A stretch of DNA of 64,000 bases, from contig CM040118.1 of assembly GCA_022559845.1 (NCBI GenBank), forward strand, positions 266,809,519 to 266,873,518, given 5' to 3'. This document shows positions 1-9,866 of the stretch, one piece after another (position 1 is the stretch's first letter; each line of letters starts with the position of its first letter). Source of the DNA: Amorphophallus konjac. Its lineage: Eukaryota > Streptophyta > Magnoliopsida > Alismatales > Araceae. Both the position numbers and the translations under genes were made by a program. The notes beneath the pieces are model-generated. The model saw only the letters and a list, made by a program, of their open reading frames with translations. It searched no databases and was not told where the DNA came from.

Positions 1-1
1 T

Positions 2-838
2 GCTTACAATGATTCGGTCAATAGGTCTACTGGTTTGAGTCCTTTTGAGATAGTCACTGGTCGTAGGCCTAGAAAACCGATAGACTTGGTCCCATCCCCT
101 GTCCAGGCCCGTGTCTCAGAGTCAGCTGAGTCCTTTGCTGAGCATGTTAGGCAGTTGCATGAGCATGTACGTCGTCACATTGAGGCCAGCAACGCACGAT
201 ATAAGGAGTTAGCTGATGCGCATCGACGCACGCGTGAGTTCCGCGAGGGAGAGTATGTCATGATCAGGGTCAGACCTGAACGGTTCCCTTCGGGGGCCGT
301 AAAGAAACTCCAGGACCGCGGTGCAGGACCCTTCCGAGTTCTGAGGCGGATTGGGTCTAACGCGTATGAGATTGAGCTGCCAGATGATTATGGGATCAGT
401 TCGACGTTCAACGTCTCTGATCTAGTGGCCTATCGGGATCCAGCAGTGATTCCCAGTGAGCTTCTTGGGCCTCCCCTTCCTGTTGTGAGCGATACACCTT
501 CTGAGAGTCCACCTCCTCCAGCCCCATTACAGAGACGCGAGCACATCGATTGTATACTGGATGAGCAGGTGACCACCACCAGGAGCGGGGCCTACCAGCG
601 CTTCCTAGTGCGTTGGAGAGGGCGCCCTGAGACAGACGACACCTGGATCACGCGGGGAGAGCTGGAGCGGATTGATCCGGACTTGCTGGAGCGTTACCTG
701 AGCGACCGTGACCCTTACTCGACGGGGTCGAGTTCTTCCCACCCGGGGAGAATTGGTGAGGACACGCGTCACACTTTACGACGGAGTACACGGATCTCGC
801 CGGCATCCCTTTGGCTCGGCGACCAGTTGACAGATTAG
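2..838 (+). CDS. Integrase C-terminus with chromodomain (partial polyprotein)
   Basis: Frame 2 is open from the first bases, so the true start lies outside the window. The first residues (AYNDSVNRSTGLSPFEIVTG) are the conserved end of the Gypsy integrase core. Next come the charged HVRRHIEASNARYKELAD region and the GPFRVLRRIGSNAYEIELP block, the SH3-like integrase C-terminal domain. From about residue 179 to 238 lies a chromodomain-like fold (CILDEQV..., FLVRWRGRPETDDTW). In the family this domain steers integration toward heterochromatin by reading histone marks. A serine-rich tail (TGSSSSHPG) follows. No stop interrupts the 278 visible residues, so the copy may be fairly young. RT, protease and Gag must lie to the left, if present. 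Confidence 0.9.
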   Translation, partial: AYNDSVNRSTGLSPFEIVTGRRPRKPIDLVPSPVQARVSESAESFAEHVRQLHEHVRRHIEASNARYKELADAHRRTREFREGEYVMIRVRPERFPSGAVKKLQDRGAGPFRVLRRIGSNAYEIELPDDYGISSTFNVSDLVAYRDPAVIPSELLGPPLPVVSDTPSESPPPPAPLQRREHIDCILDEQVTTTRSGAYQRFLVRWRGRPETDDTWITRGELERIDPDLLERYLSDRDPYSTGSSSSHPGRIGEDTRHTLRRSTRISPASLWLGDQLTD

Positions 839-845
839 CGGAGCT

Positions 846-3049
846 ATCATCACTTATTTTATGCTTTGGGCCATGTTGGGCCTTGGTTTAGTCCGTGTGT
901 GGACAATTTTCTTTCAGTCATGGACCTTTTTTAGGCCAATTAGGCTTTATTGGTGTTTTGTAGGCTTGATAGAGGCTAGGGGGGGTTATTGGGCCACTTC
1001 TTGGTTCACTTCTCTGGCCCACGAAGGGCTGGCCACTTTTCCCCCCCCCCTGGGCCCACCTTGGGAGGCGCGCCCCACCTAGGGTTAGGGTTGGGGGCGG
1101 ACCATTCCCTCCCCTCTTGGTGGGAGTGGCAGCCGCCCTTTCCCCCTTGCCCCCTCCCTCTTTTGGCCGCCCCCCCCACCTTTCACTCCTAGAATCTAGG
1201 AGATTTGAATGGCCTTCCTCGGTTGTGGCCGCCCCCCCCATTCCCTTTCCCCCTTGGCTAGGGTTTAGACCTAGCATTTCCCCATCCCATATAAAAGACC
1301 TTGTATTTTCTTTTCAAAGGATAATGAAGAATTAAGTTTGAAAAGCCTTGTGCGCAGCCACCATCTTGAAAGGGGCGATCCCTTCCTCTTCCTCCTCCTT
1401 GAGGGTGCGACGCCCTCACCCCCTCTCCAGTCCTTGGGTGAGACGCCCAGGGGTAGGAGACCTCCTCCAAGGATCCCAACGCCAGCAACCTTCTTCCAAC
1501 ATTCACGGCGACGAGTTCGGTGAAGCGACGGCGCACGCGGGATCTTCATCCTCTTCCCCGGGCGTCCCTGTGCTGACAGCAGATCGGGTGTCCAAAGTTT
1601 GGTCTGGCGCGTCTACTTCCCGGCGGCGTCTCTCTCAAAGGTCTTCACGACTTTTGTACCCCTTCCTGTCACCGTTCCAACCCCACCGGTTTCGTCTCAA
1701 AACTCCACCCACAGCGAAAGTTCCCTTCATACCTACTTTTGGTGCGCTGGCTGTCACCCTGACAGTCTCGCCTGAACCAGACCCTTCTTGTCCGCCCGTT
1801 TATGCCACCTTGCCACCGTTTCTAGCCCTATTTCCCTTCATAAGAGTTGTTCCTCTGCCGGTTACAAATCCAACCTAAGTAGTCTCGCCTCAAAACTCCA
1901 TCGGGGCTGAAAGTTGTCTTCAAGCACACTTTTAGTGCGCAATCCTGCGCTACAGTACCCGAGCGGGACTGCCAGCAACGGGCCTCCAAAGGAGGTACCC
2001 TCTCCCGTCCACGGATCAATCTGAAAATTGGTAGGCCGACTCCTTACATCCCAGTCCACCTCCCGTGTCCGCCCCGGGCCTGGATCCCCACCGCAACCTC
2101 GCACCGTTGTCGCTCCCATCCAAGGTCACAGGTCTGACTACCCCGTAGGCAGACTGTTTCTCCCTGTTTACAGTGCCCTTCGCACCCAAATCTCCCACAG
2201 CACCCCATCGGCCACCACTGCCCCTTGAAAGCCACCCCTGTCAGCCTTCCACCAGAGAAGACGCCGCCACAAACGCTGTCCGGACGGCCGCGTACCAGCG
2301 CCATCTCTGCCCGCTGTCACAGGGACCAGTCAGCAGCCTCTCGCCGGACCGACATTCCCCGAGGCCGCAGCAGCTGCGTGTGGCCCCTTCATCCGGCTCG
2401 GCACCCCAGCAGCGTCCCATAGCGACGTGGACCTCCTCCTTACAGGACACTGCAGGAGCGATCGGCTTCGCGAGGATCGGCGTCCGGCCTCCTCCCCGAC
2501 ATCGGCTGCTGCCCGTCAGCCCGTGTGCCAGCCGCCCCGTGTGCTATTGTGTTTGTAGCCTGTTATCTCCCTGCGAGGAGTGGGCCCCGTTTGGCGCTTG
2601 TACTATTTATTTCTCTCGCGTGTATCGGGGTGGTTGGACTCGGCCGGGGTTCCTTCCCCACGCCTAGGCGTGGAGGTACGTGTCTCGCTCCCTCCTTTGT
2701 TACTTGCTTATTCCGTATGCGATTGAATGTGCCGCGCGAGTGAGTGTAGGGCCTAGCTAGACTGTATTTATCACTGCTGGTTGAGTGACGAGAGTGCCCA
2801 CCTCCCTTGGCCCTAGTCGAGCACCGAGCTCGGACTAGACTCCCATGTCGTCCAGCGGCTTCTCGCCCGTTGTGATCCCGTCGCGCCTCCCTCCTTGGGA
2901 CGGCCGTGGTTCGGAGTTCTGTTGAGAGACGCCTCCACCCGGAGGGAATTCACGTTAGTCGGTCACACTGGCTTGCCTTGTCACGTGCGCGTGCTGGTCG
3001 CACTCTTTAGCGTCCTAGGTTAGCTAGCGAGTCAGTCGGTCCCGCATCA
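846..3049 (+). repeat. 3' LTR of element A (start approximate)
   Basis: This is non-coding DNA between the polyprotein stop (836-838) and the resumption of element B. It ends in CATCA, as the E-family LTRs do. It has a TATA box at 1290, GC- and C-rich tracts upstream, and a long GC-rich downstream portion. The 5' boundary is not fixed: no clear TG start after a purine tract is visible between 838 and about 900. The ORFs that can be drawn here are low-complexity and overlap on both strands, so I call none of them genes. Confidence 0.6.
1290..1297 (+). promoter_or_regulatory. TATA box of the A LTR
   Basis: TATAAAAG lies about 440 bases into the LTR, downstream of two telo-box-like motifs (AGGGTTAGGGTT near 1081 and TAGGGTTTAG near 1259). 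This is the usual layout of a plant LTR promoter: U3 upstream, transcription start some 30 bases downstream. Confidence 0.6.
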
Positions 3050-3799
3050 AAAGCCCTTCTCAAGCAATTCCATCAGCTGCTGCTTCAATTCCCTCAGTTC
3101 CGCAGGAGACATACGATAAGGAGCCTTGGAAATAGGAGATGTGCCAGGAATAAGATCAATAGAAAAGATAACTTCCCGCTCAGGCAGAAGTCCTGGTAGT
3201 TCTTCTGGAAAGACATCAGGAAAATCTCGGACAACAGAAATGTCCTTAATCTCCATCTGCTGCTCAGGAGTTGTACAGACGAAGGCTAGAAAAGCCTCAC
3301 ATCCTCGACTCATCAGCTTATCAACTCAAAGAGCCGAGATAAGCGGTACGGAGTTATGGTGCTTAACTCCCACAAAAGAAAGTCCAGGGTGTCTAGTAAA
3401 AGACACGGAGCTAGAACTGCAGTGAACGTTAACCTCATATCTAGCCAACCAATCTGCTCCTAGGATTACATCATAATCCTTCATATCCATGCAAACTAAA
3501 TCAGCTGGAAAGTTCTGCTCACCCATCATAACCTTACTAGAAGGATAGAAATGCTGGAACGCCGATCTAGTACCAATAGGGGTTGATATCTATAACGGAG
3601 AATTCATCAAAACAGGTTCTACAGCTAATGACTTAGCAAATCTCTGAGAAATAAATGAATGCGTGGCACCAGTATCAAAAAGAACAAACGCTGACTTGTC
3701 GAGTATAATGAGAGTACCTTTGACGAGTCCACCATCCTCGGCTGTTTCCGCTTCATTTGCATGCAAAGCTTGGAGCTTGCCTTGTGGTTTCTTGAAGAC
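3050..3799 (-). pseudogene. B protease and start of RT
   Basis: This continues the Gag frame after a TAA at 3800-3802. It contains the aspartic protease site ([12 protein letters not shown], near 3655-3690) and the fold-closing stretch [13 protein letters not shown]. The RT entry follows ([41 protein letters not shown]) and is cut at 3050 by insertion A. Further in-frame stops lie near 3590 and 3326. The catalytic RT motifs lie beyond the cut. The protein can no longer be made as one chain. Confidence 0.85.
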
Positions 3800-4749
3800 T
3801 TACGGTTTTGCTGGGGTAGCTTGCTCAGACATACGAGAGCAATCAGAGATACGGTGCTCCCTGCTTCCACATCGTAGGCATGCGCCTAGCTTGCGCCAGC
3901 AATCCTCCACCCTGTGGCCAGGATTATTACAAAACTTGCAAACGCCCATGTATGGAACGATAGGTCCAGGCTTCTTGTCTTCACGCTTTGGCATCTTGCC
4001 TTTCCATGATCCGGACCCGCTCCACGAACCAGGTCCACTAACAGGCCTCTTCCTGGTATACCGGTGACACTCCCGGAACCCGTAGGTTGTTCCTTCCTGG
4101 TGCCATTTCCACGGATTCTCTTCATCATTTCTAAAGTATCCTCCAGAACTTGAGCTTTTCTCACCATCTCAGAATAAGTGGAAATCTCCATCGGTGCCAA
4201 TTGATTAATATAATGAAGCTTCAATCCATTAAGAAAGCGCTTCGCCTTCATTTTCTCGGTAGAAATGAGATGAGTAGCATAACGAGAAAGCCGTGCAAAT
4301 TGAGTCTCATACTCTACCACGGACAAACCTCGCTGTTTCAAGGTCGCGAACTCTGCCGCTTTCTTCTCTTGCACTCGATCAGAAAAATACTTGCTGTTAA
4401 AGAATTCCTCGAACTCTTCCCACGTAACCTGTCGGTCACCGAGAGTCGCCGTGATAGAATCCCACCAAGTACGTGCATCATGTTCCAGTTGAAATGTGGA
4501 CAACAGGACACACTCCTGGTTGGTGCATTGCATAACTTCAAAGATCCTCCCCATCTCATCTAGCCAGTGCTCGGCTTGGTCGGGGTCGGTCGAACCCGCA
4601 AACCTTGGCGGATTCATCCCTCGGAAGTTTCGGTATAGATCACCGGTGCCATGCTGTGCTGCTCCTGCCTGAGCTACATGTTGAAGGGCATGAGTAAGGC
4701 CTTGAATCGTGCACTGCAGGTTCCTCCATTCAGCACGATCAGCTGCCAT
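3800..4749 (-). pseudogene. B Gag (capsid and nucleocapsid), frameshifted
   Basis: The start is ATG at 4749-4747 ([12 protein letters not shown]). A retrotransposon capsid domain follows ([45 protein letters not shown]). Near 4065 the frame shifts. The nucleocapsid zinc knuckles (CKFCNNPGHRVEDC and the second knuckle CLRCGSREHRISDC) are read in another frame, from 3994 to a TAA at 3800. Compared with C this is one small indel plus point mutations. Gag would form the virus-like particle that packages the element RNA. Confidence 0.85.
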
Positions 4750-5064
4750 CTAAACGAGAAATAGATTACTTAGGTTCAATAAGATAGATAATAACATGAT
4801 TAAGGAACGAACTTAACCCAAATTTCTACCCAATCTCACCAGGTCGGGTTCTAGACTTTTACAAGGTTAGGGATCTAATGCACCTAGACACGACCAAAAC
4901 TCGGTACCTGGCGGAGATAATCGATCCGAAGACCACTCGCGCAAGTGTGCGACCTTCCCGATAGGCGTAGCCTAACGTTCGGACAACACCTTTTGATATA
5001 CCGGTTATTGGCATGCAATGCAAGAAAACCTAAACTTAGGGAACCTAGGAATGTGAAACCTAGG

Positions 5065-5076
5065 GCTCTGATACCA
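5065..5076 (-). other. Primer-binding site of B (initiator tRNA-Met)
   Basis: The plus strand reads GCTCTGATACCA, so the minus strand has TGGTATCAGAGC, a full 12-nt match to the 3' end of plant initiator tRNA-Met. Seven bases separate it from the LTR at 5084. The 315-base leader between PBS and Gag (4750-5064) contains no supported gene. Confidence 0.9.
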
Positions 5077-5083
5077 ACTAAAC

Positions 5084-8000
5084 TGTCACGCCCCGACGCG
5101 GAATATCGAGACGTACAGTCAGAAACAAGCTGGCAAGAGAGAGAATTAATCTAAATATACACAAGTGCTATGAAAAGGGAATAACTAACTGATCATTAAA
5201 CAAACCACAACTGATACAATAATCTCAAATCAACTTATTACAACTGGGATAACAACCACTAAACCTCAAAAACATAACCGAAACTTAAATACTCTCCAAA
5301 GCACCACTAAGAGTAAGATAACACTGCTAACACATTAGAACTAATACACTCAAGACATCACTCCTGCCCTTCCCCATCGGTAAGCGCGTCACCTGAAAAG
5401 CCTGGAAAGGGGGGAAACACAACTATGAGCTGACGCTCAGTAGGAAATAACAGGCAAGTTTACATGATTAACAAGTTAATTACATTTTGATATGTCATGC
5501 TAAAAAGAAATAAAGACGATAACGATATAAAGAAACAACAGTAATAACAAGATCTTTACAAGGTCAAGAAATATGTGATATCAACTATTAACAAGATAAC
5601 AAGTACAAGAATTTACAACATGAGATATAACAAGAGACAGTAGTAAAGAATTGGCCAATCAAGCAAGTAATTTAACATCCATTCAAACACGATCAAGTAA
5701 CAAGTAATAAGAGATTTTTTTCATAGATGCAACAAGTAAATCAAGTATTCGGTGCAATGCCCCACCATGTCATTAACATCTCATGGGCTCAATAAATTTT
5801 CGGGCGCTCTCCCCAGGACCAGACCGGGCCCCTATGACGCGATGGCATTGATTTTAATGGGTCCAAAGTCCCACCCGTCCAGACATTCAGTCAATTTTTA
5901 ATGGCCAATTAATCAGAGGAATTACTGTCATAAGTACGAGAATTAAGGACTAACATGTCCTTGGATTCAAAACAAAAACTCGATTTATACGGTCACTTCG
6001 GTGTCGCATTACAAGAACTGGACCAAAGCTTGGTCCGTGAGGTCAAGAAAGAACGGCTGACAGTGTACCATTCAGGTGTGTAAGAAATCCATTTTTACTG
6101 GGTAATAATGACTAAAACAGCAACTTAACAATCAATTTAATCCTAATTACCAAGTTAATATATCAAGGATTATCCATTACCATTTGCATTAAACCAATTT
6201 GCCAAATGATGATTCAAGATGATAAGGCAATGAACAAACTCACACAGGACTGAAATAGCATTTATTAACAGCAATTTAGTTATACCATTAACCAATACTC
6301 ATGTGGGTTTCTATTTAACCAATGTATGTGTTGAAATGAAAATGATAAACGGCATGTTTTTACACCATGATAGAACGTAGGAACCAATGCAAATTGAAAT
6401 CATAAGGTTTCCTGAATAGGTCATTGGTTTATCCAGAATATAATTTTAATTGGTCTAAGTTAAATGGGTCGATCCCCTAATGATCCGAATCGATCCTCCG
6501 GTCGAAGAACGACAAAAACTGGGTTTCTGGTACATGGGTCGACCCCGAGGGTCGACCCCTGTAAAAACGGGGTCTGCCAGGTGAATGGGTCGACCCCTGG
6601 GGTCGCCCCTCACAATTCCTACAGAATGGGTCGACCCCAGGGGTCGACCCTTACAATTTTGCCGTATGGGTCGACCCTTTGCTGGGTGCTGGATGGGTCG
6701 ACCCCTGGAGTCGGCCCCCACAAAATCCAGCAGCATGGGTCGACCCTTTGGGTAAAGGGTCGACCCTCGCGCTGGGCCGAATGCTGGGCCGAATGGGTCG
6801 ACCCCTGGGGTCGACCCTCGGGTTGGCCTGGGCTGCCAGGTGATGGGTCGACCCCTGTAAGCCCAGAACCGACCGGGGCTTCCGGAAAACGCATGAAGTC
6901 ACCCATTTTGGGTCTAAATGGGTTGGGATCCTAACTACATGGTCTAGGGTTCTTAATATACATACTAGGGTCATAATACAACAGATTTAAAATATGAATT
7001 TCAACAAAAATCAATTAAAACACAACTTATTCTATGATGAACACAAGAAACCCTAGTTCTTGACATGCCTCTACTAAATCGTAGATTTCTCTCACTATAT
7101 GCAATGGAATTTGGGGCTTCTTATATCAAAAGAAAGCTAACTTAATGCTGAATCCAACCATATATGATATGGTTCATGTGGATCAGGATTAATACTTCGA
7201 AATCAGAAATCATCTCGGATGAACACATCAAAAACTAGGTCTAAACATGTTGTTACTACGCGCAGAAATTCTCTAAACATGCTTCATGAATTTTAGGGCT
7301 TTCTACTCCTAATGAAAGCTAAAAAGATGTTGATTACATCATATAAGTTAATTAGAGTTTGGCCTGTTAAACCTACCTGAATCGAAGGTTGAAATAAGAT
7401 GCTAGAAATGAAGAACGAACTTGCTAACCCTTCACAAAAGCCTCGATATCTCTCTAGATACCTGATAAAAATTGGGGCTTTTACTCCCACTGGATAGATC
7501 TCATCGAGAGGAATAAAATGATGTATTCATGATCGAATTTTGGTTGAGAATTCCTACCTCAATTGAAGAAACAAGGAAGGAAGAAGGTAGACGACGGCCT
7601 GCCGACACACCTTCAGTAATCGCCGGATATCTCCCCAGATCTGACTCTTCTGCCGACACCACAGCCACCAAAAGAAACTAGACTCGAATAGCTTTCTATC
7701 TATAGCTCACACAACTTCTGGAGAGTTCTGAGCTGGGAGAATTCGACGGGGCAAGTGACGTGTTAGAAACGGCGCCGAAAAGTTTGACTCAATCAAACTC
7801 GGCCTGCTGCGCCTTCAAGGGTTAGGGTTTCGAGAAATAGGTAGAGGGATTTTGATCCTCAGATCAAGACCGTTCATTTGGCTCTGGTTTGAGCTAATTT
7901 GGTCGAGTATTAAGCCTCAATTTCATGTTTTAATCCAAGGTTAGGTAAGGGTCAAAAAGTGTGCACTTAAGGGCTTAAACCCTAATTAGATCTAACCACG

Positions 8001-8232
8001 GATTTTTAATGGGTTGGTCCAAGAAGACAAAATTGCTATCTACATTGGCCTTAACCTGTTTACTATTTTTATGGATTTTTATAAGGTAGTCGAATTTTCA
8101 CTTATTCTATTTCTAACGAATTAAATATCAATAAATTCGAAATTCAATTATTAATTCAATAAAAATTTAATTTTTAATTAATAAAAGTTTAATAAATATA
8201 TTGGGATCAATAAAATAATTCGGGGTCTTACA
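5084..8232 (-). repeat. 5' LTR of element B (3149 bp)
   Basis: It is bounded by TGTCACGCCCC at 5084 and GGGGTCTTACA at 8232 (plus-strand reading), the same termini as both LTRs of C. It contains a cluster of GTCGAC palindromes (6534-6855) and long AT-rich stretches. Short ORFs here, such as the Gly-Arg-Pro-rich ones on both strands, come from the palindrome cluster and are not genes. Confidence 0.88.
6534..6855. repeat. Cluster of TGGGTCGACCC palindromes in the B LTR
   Basis: About twelve GTCGAC cores, usually in the frame ATGGGTCGACCCCTGGGG, are packed into 320 bases and separated by short non-repeated spacers. The same motif forms smaller clusters in both LTRs of C. Because it is palindromic, all six frames read Gly-Arg-Pro or Val-Asp-Pro repeats. 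Confidence 0.85.
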
Positions 8233-8447
8233 TGCACCGACCTTGTTTATGGCTCGAACTGAACATGCACCGACCTCTCCTTTGGCCGGAACTAAACATG
8301 CACCGACCTTACTTATGGCTTGAACTGAACATGCACTGACCTTACTATGGATATTAGGAACTATGCACAGACCTTACCATGAAACATATGAAATGTACCC
8401 AGACCTTGCAAGGAAACATATGAAATGTACACAGACCTTGCCTCACA
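8233..8447. repeat. Degenerate 33-bp tandem repeat
   Basis: There are about six units beginning CATGCACCGACCTT or close variants (TGCACTGACC, TGCACAGACC, TACCCAGACC). They weaken to the right and end near the CTCACAGACTGACC block. The unit abuts the right end of the B LTR exactly. No function is evident. Confidence 0.8.
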
Positions 8448-9861
8448 GACTGACCTTCCCAGGGGCTGTGCAATTCCTTAGAGACACAGAGGTAACGCGT
8501 GGAAGCCCAAAACTTGATGAAACCAAAAATCAAAATGAACATGGTGGTGGTCCCCACATGCCCTTAATACCTTTTTTAAGTGTATAAAATATATTTAAAA
8601 TCGTTCTAATGCAGTATTGACCCCCTAAAGTTTGTGATTAGGTGCCTACCTTTGAGATGCTAACCGACGATCCGGGGATAATATCCACACCCCATATCCT
8701 CCTCAGCTTTACCCCTTTCAATCCGGGGATGAGATCCACACCCCAGACCCTCCCAAGACTCCGTTGCAGGTTCACCCTTCTACGAAATGCCCAGGTCCCT
8801 CACCTCCTTTCTTTACCAAAGGGAAACCGTAGGTGGCAGAAAATGGAAGATTAGTGTTGCTAAAAGGCTGACCACCCATGACACCCCCTTCCTTTTATAG
8901 TTTCTTTCAAGTCTCCCAAAGTTCTCCTACGACCCAGAAGGCTCCCACCTGCTTTGCAAGGTCGATGGTTTAAGGAAGGTTAATGCTAAGCACCCTTTCG
9001 GTTGGAACGGAGGTGACCCTTCATCTATCCGGTCAAAGATATGAATGGGCGTACTTTTCTGTTCGGATTTAGGTTGGACTGTCTTCATATGAAATAAAGA
9101 GGACCTCCATATCTAACTTTTAGTCATGGTTTCATCAAATTTCATCAAGACTATCATGAGTTATGAGTTTTGAAATATTAACATTATTCCCCCCTCTATT
9201 TCAGTCGTGACCCTTCGGTAGCCCAGGGTAATCCGGGCAACACTCAATTATCTAGTCTGCATTGGGCCTCAACCCCATCATAGAAGTTGTATCTAACATC
9301 CTACTTGAAATTTTGGCCTTGTTTTCAGGTCATTTCATTAACCACAGGCGAAGTTATGAATTCCCCATTAATTACCTTTGAATTTCCCTAACAGTCACAC
9401 CCCTTCGTGATAGCTGTCAGCCAAAGGGGCTCCGGGCCCAAGTTCTGGTGCGAATTGGGCTTCCTCCCAAATAGAGGAGTTTGGGCTAAGGGCCCAAGTT
9501 TTCTAACGAGCCTAGTTTCATCCTTTTCTGATCTTCCTATGTTAAGTTACGAGTTTTCTAAGGATTCTTAATTAATTCGTCCAGATTTTCGGCCCGTTGA
9601 GTCTTATGGGTCTGAATTATACCTGATTGGCTAGTGCCCATTTAGCAGTCGTAACACTAGAAGCCCCAGAAGTTGCTGTTTCACTGCCATCTACACAGGA
9701 AACGATGCGATCATCTAGAGGAGAAGAGGAAATTAGAAGCCCTAGATGAGGTTAGTTTGAGTTGTACTTGTAGAATTAATTGTTCTCCTTTGTACCTTCT
9801 ACCTATCCTCCAAATTTCGTGGACTTAGGACAAGAGGTTGAAGAGTTAGAAGACCTGGAAA
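8448..9861. other. Unassigned stretch, probably 5' part of the F LTR
   Basis: No convincing coding region is visible. E inserted between 9866 and 32629 with target TAGGT, so this stretch was once continuous with 32629 onward, which leads into the 5' LTR end of F at 35000. It is therefore probably the older half of that LTR. The LTR start itself could not be found, and B may have inserted inside it. Confidence 0.4.
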
Positions 9862-9866
9862 TAGGT

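Larger units (their letters stand above)
1..3049 (+). mobile_element. Element A: 3' part of a Ty3/Gypsy chromovirus
   Basis: The left window edge cuts into this element; only the end of its polyprotein (2-838) and its 3' LTR are present. The LTR ends in CATCA at 3049. The next base resumes the minus-strand RT of element B, at a point homologous to 53345 in the related copy C, so A is inserted inside the B pol gene. The expected 5-bp target duplication would be AAAGC (3050-3054), but its partner lies outside the window. The chromodomain places A among chromoviruses. The exact lineage is not decided. Confidence 0.8.
3050..8232 (-). mobile_element. Element B: Tekay/Del-like Ty3/Gypsy, interrupted by A
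   Basis: Minus-strand element. From right to left: 5' LTR (8232-5084), PBS (5076-5065), leader, Gag, protease and the first part of RT, which stops at 3050 where A is inserted. The rest of pol and the 3' LTR should lie to the left of A, outside the window. Gag and protease closely resemble element C, and the LTR termini (TGTAAGACCCC... / ...GGGGCGTGACA in sense) match those of C, so B and C belong to one family. The five bases after the LTR are TGCAC, one half of a possible target duplication. Confidence 0.85.

Noticed and set aside
1348..2667. Several 60-176 codon ORFs on both strands
   Set aside because: They overlap in opposite frames within the GC-rich 3' LTR of A and have no recognisable motif.
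5065..5076. Possible tRNA-Met gene end at GCTCTGATACCA sites
   Set aside because: Only 12 nt match, always next to an LTR: these are primer-binding sites.
6455..6974. Gly-Arg-Pro and Val-Asp-Pro repeat ORFs on both strands (also 48932-49328 and 57257-57675)
   Set aside because: Translations of the GTCGAC palindrome clusters in LTRs; unit number changes between LTRs of one element.
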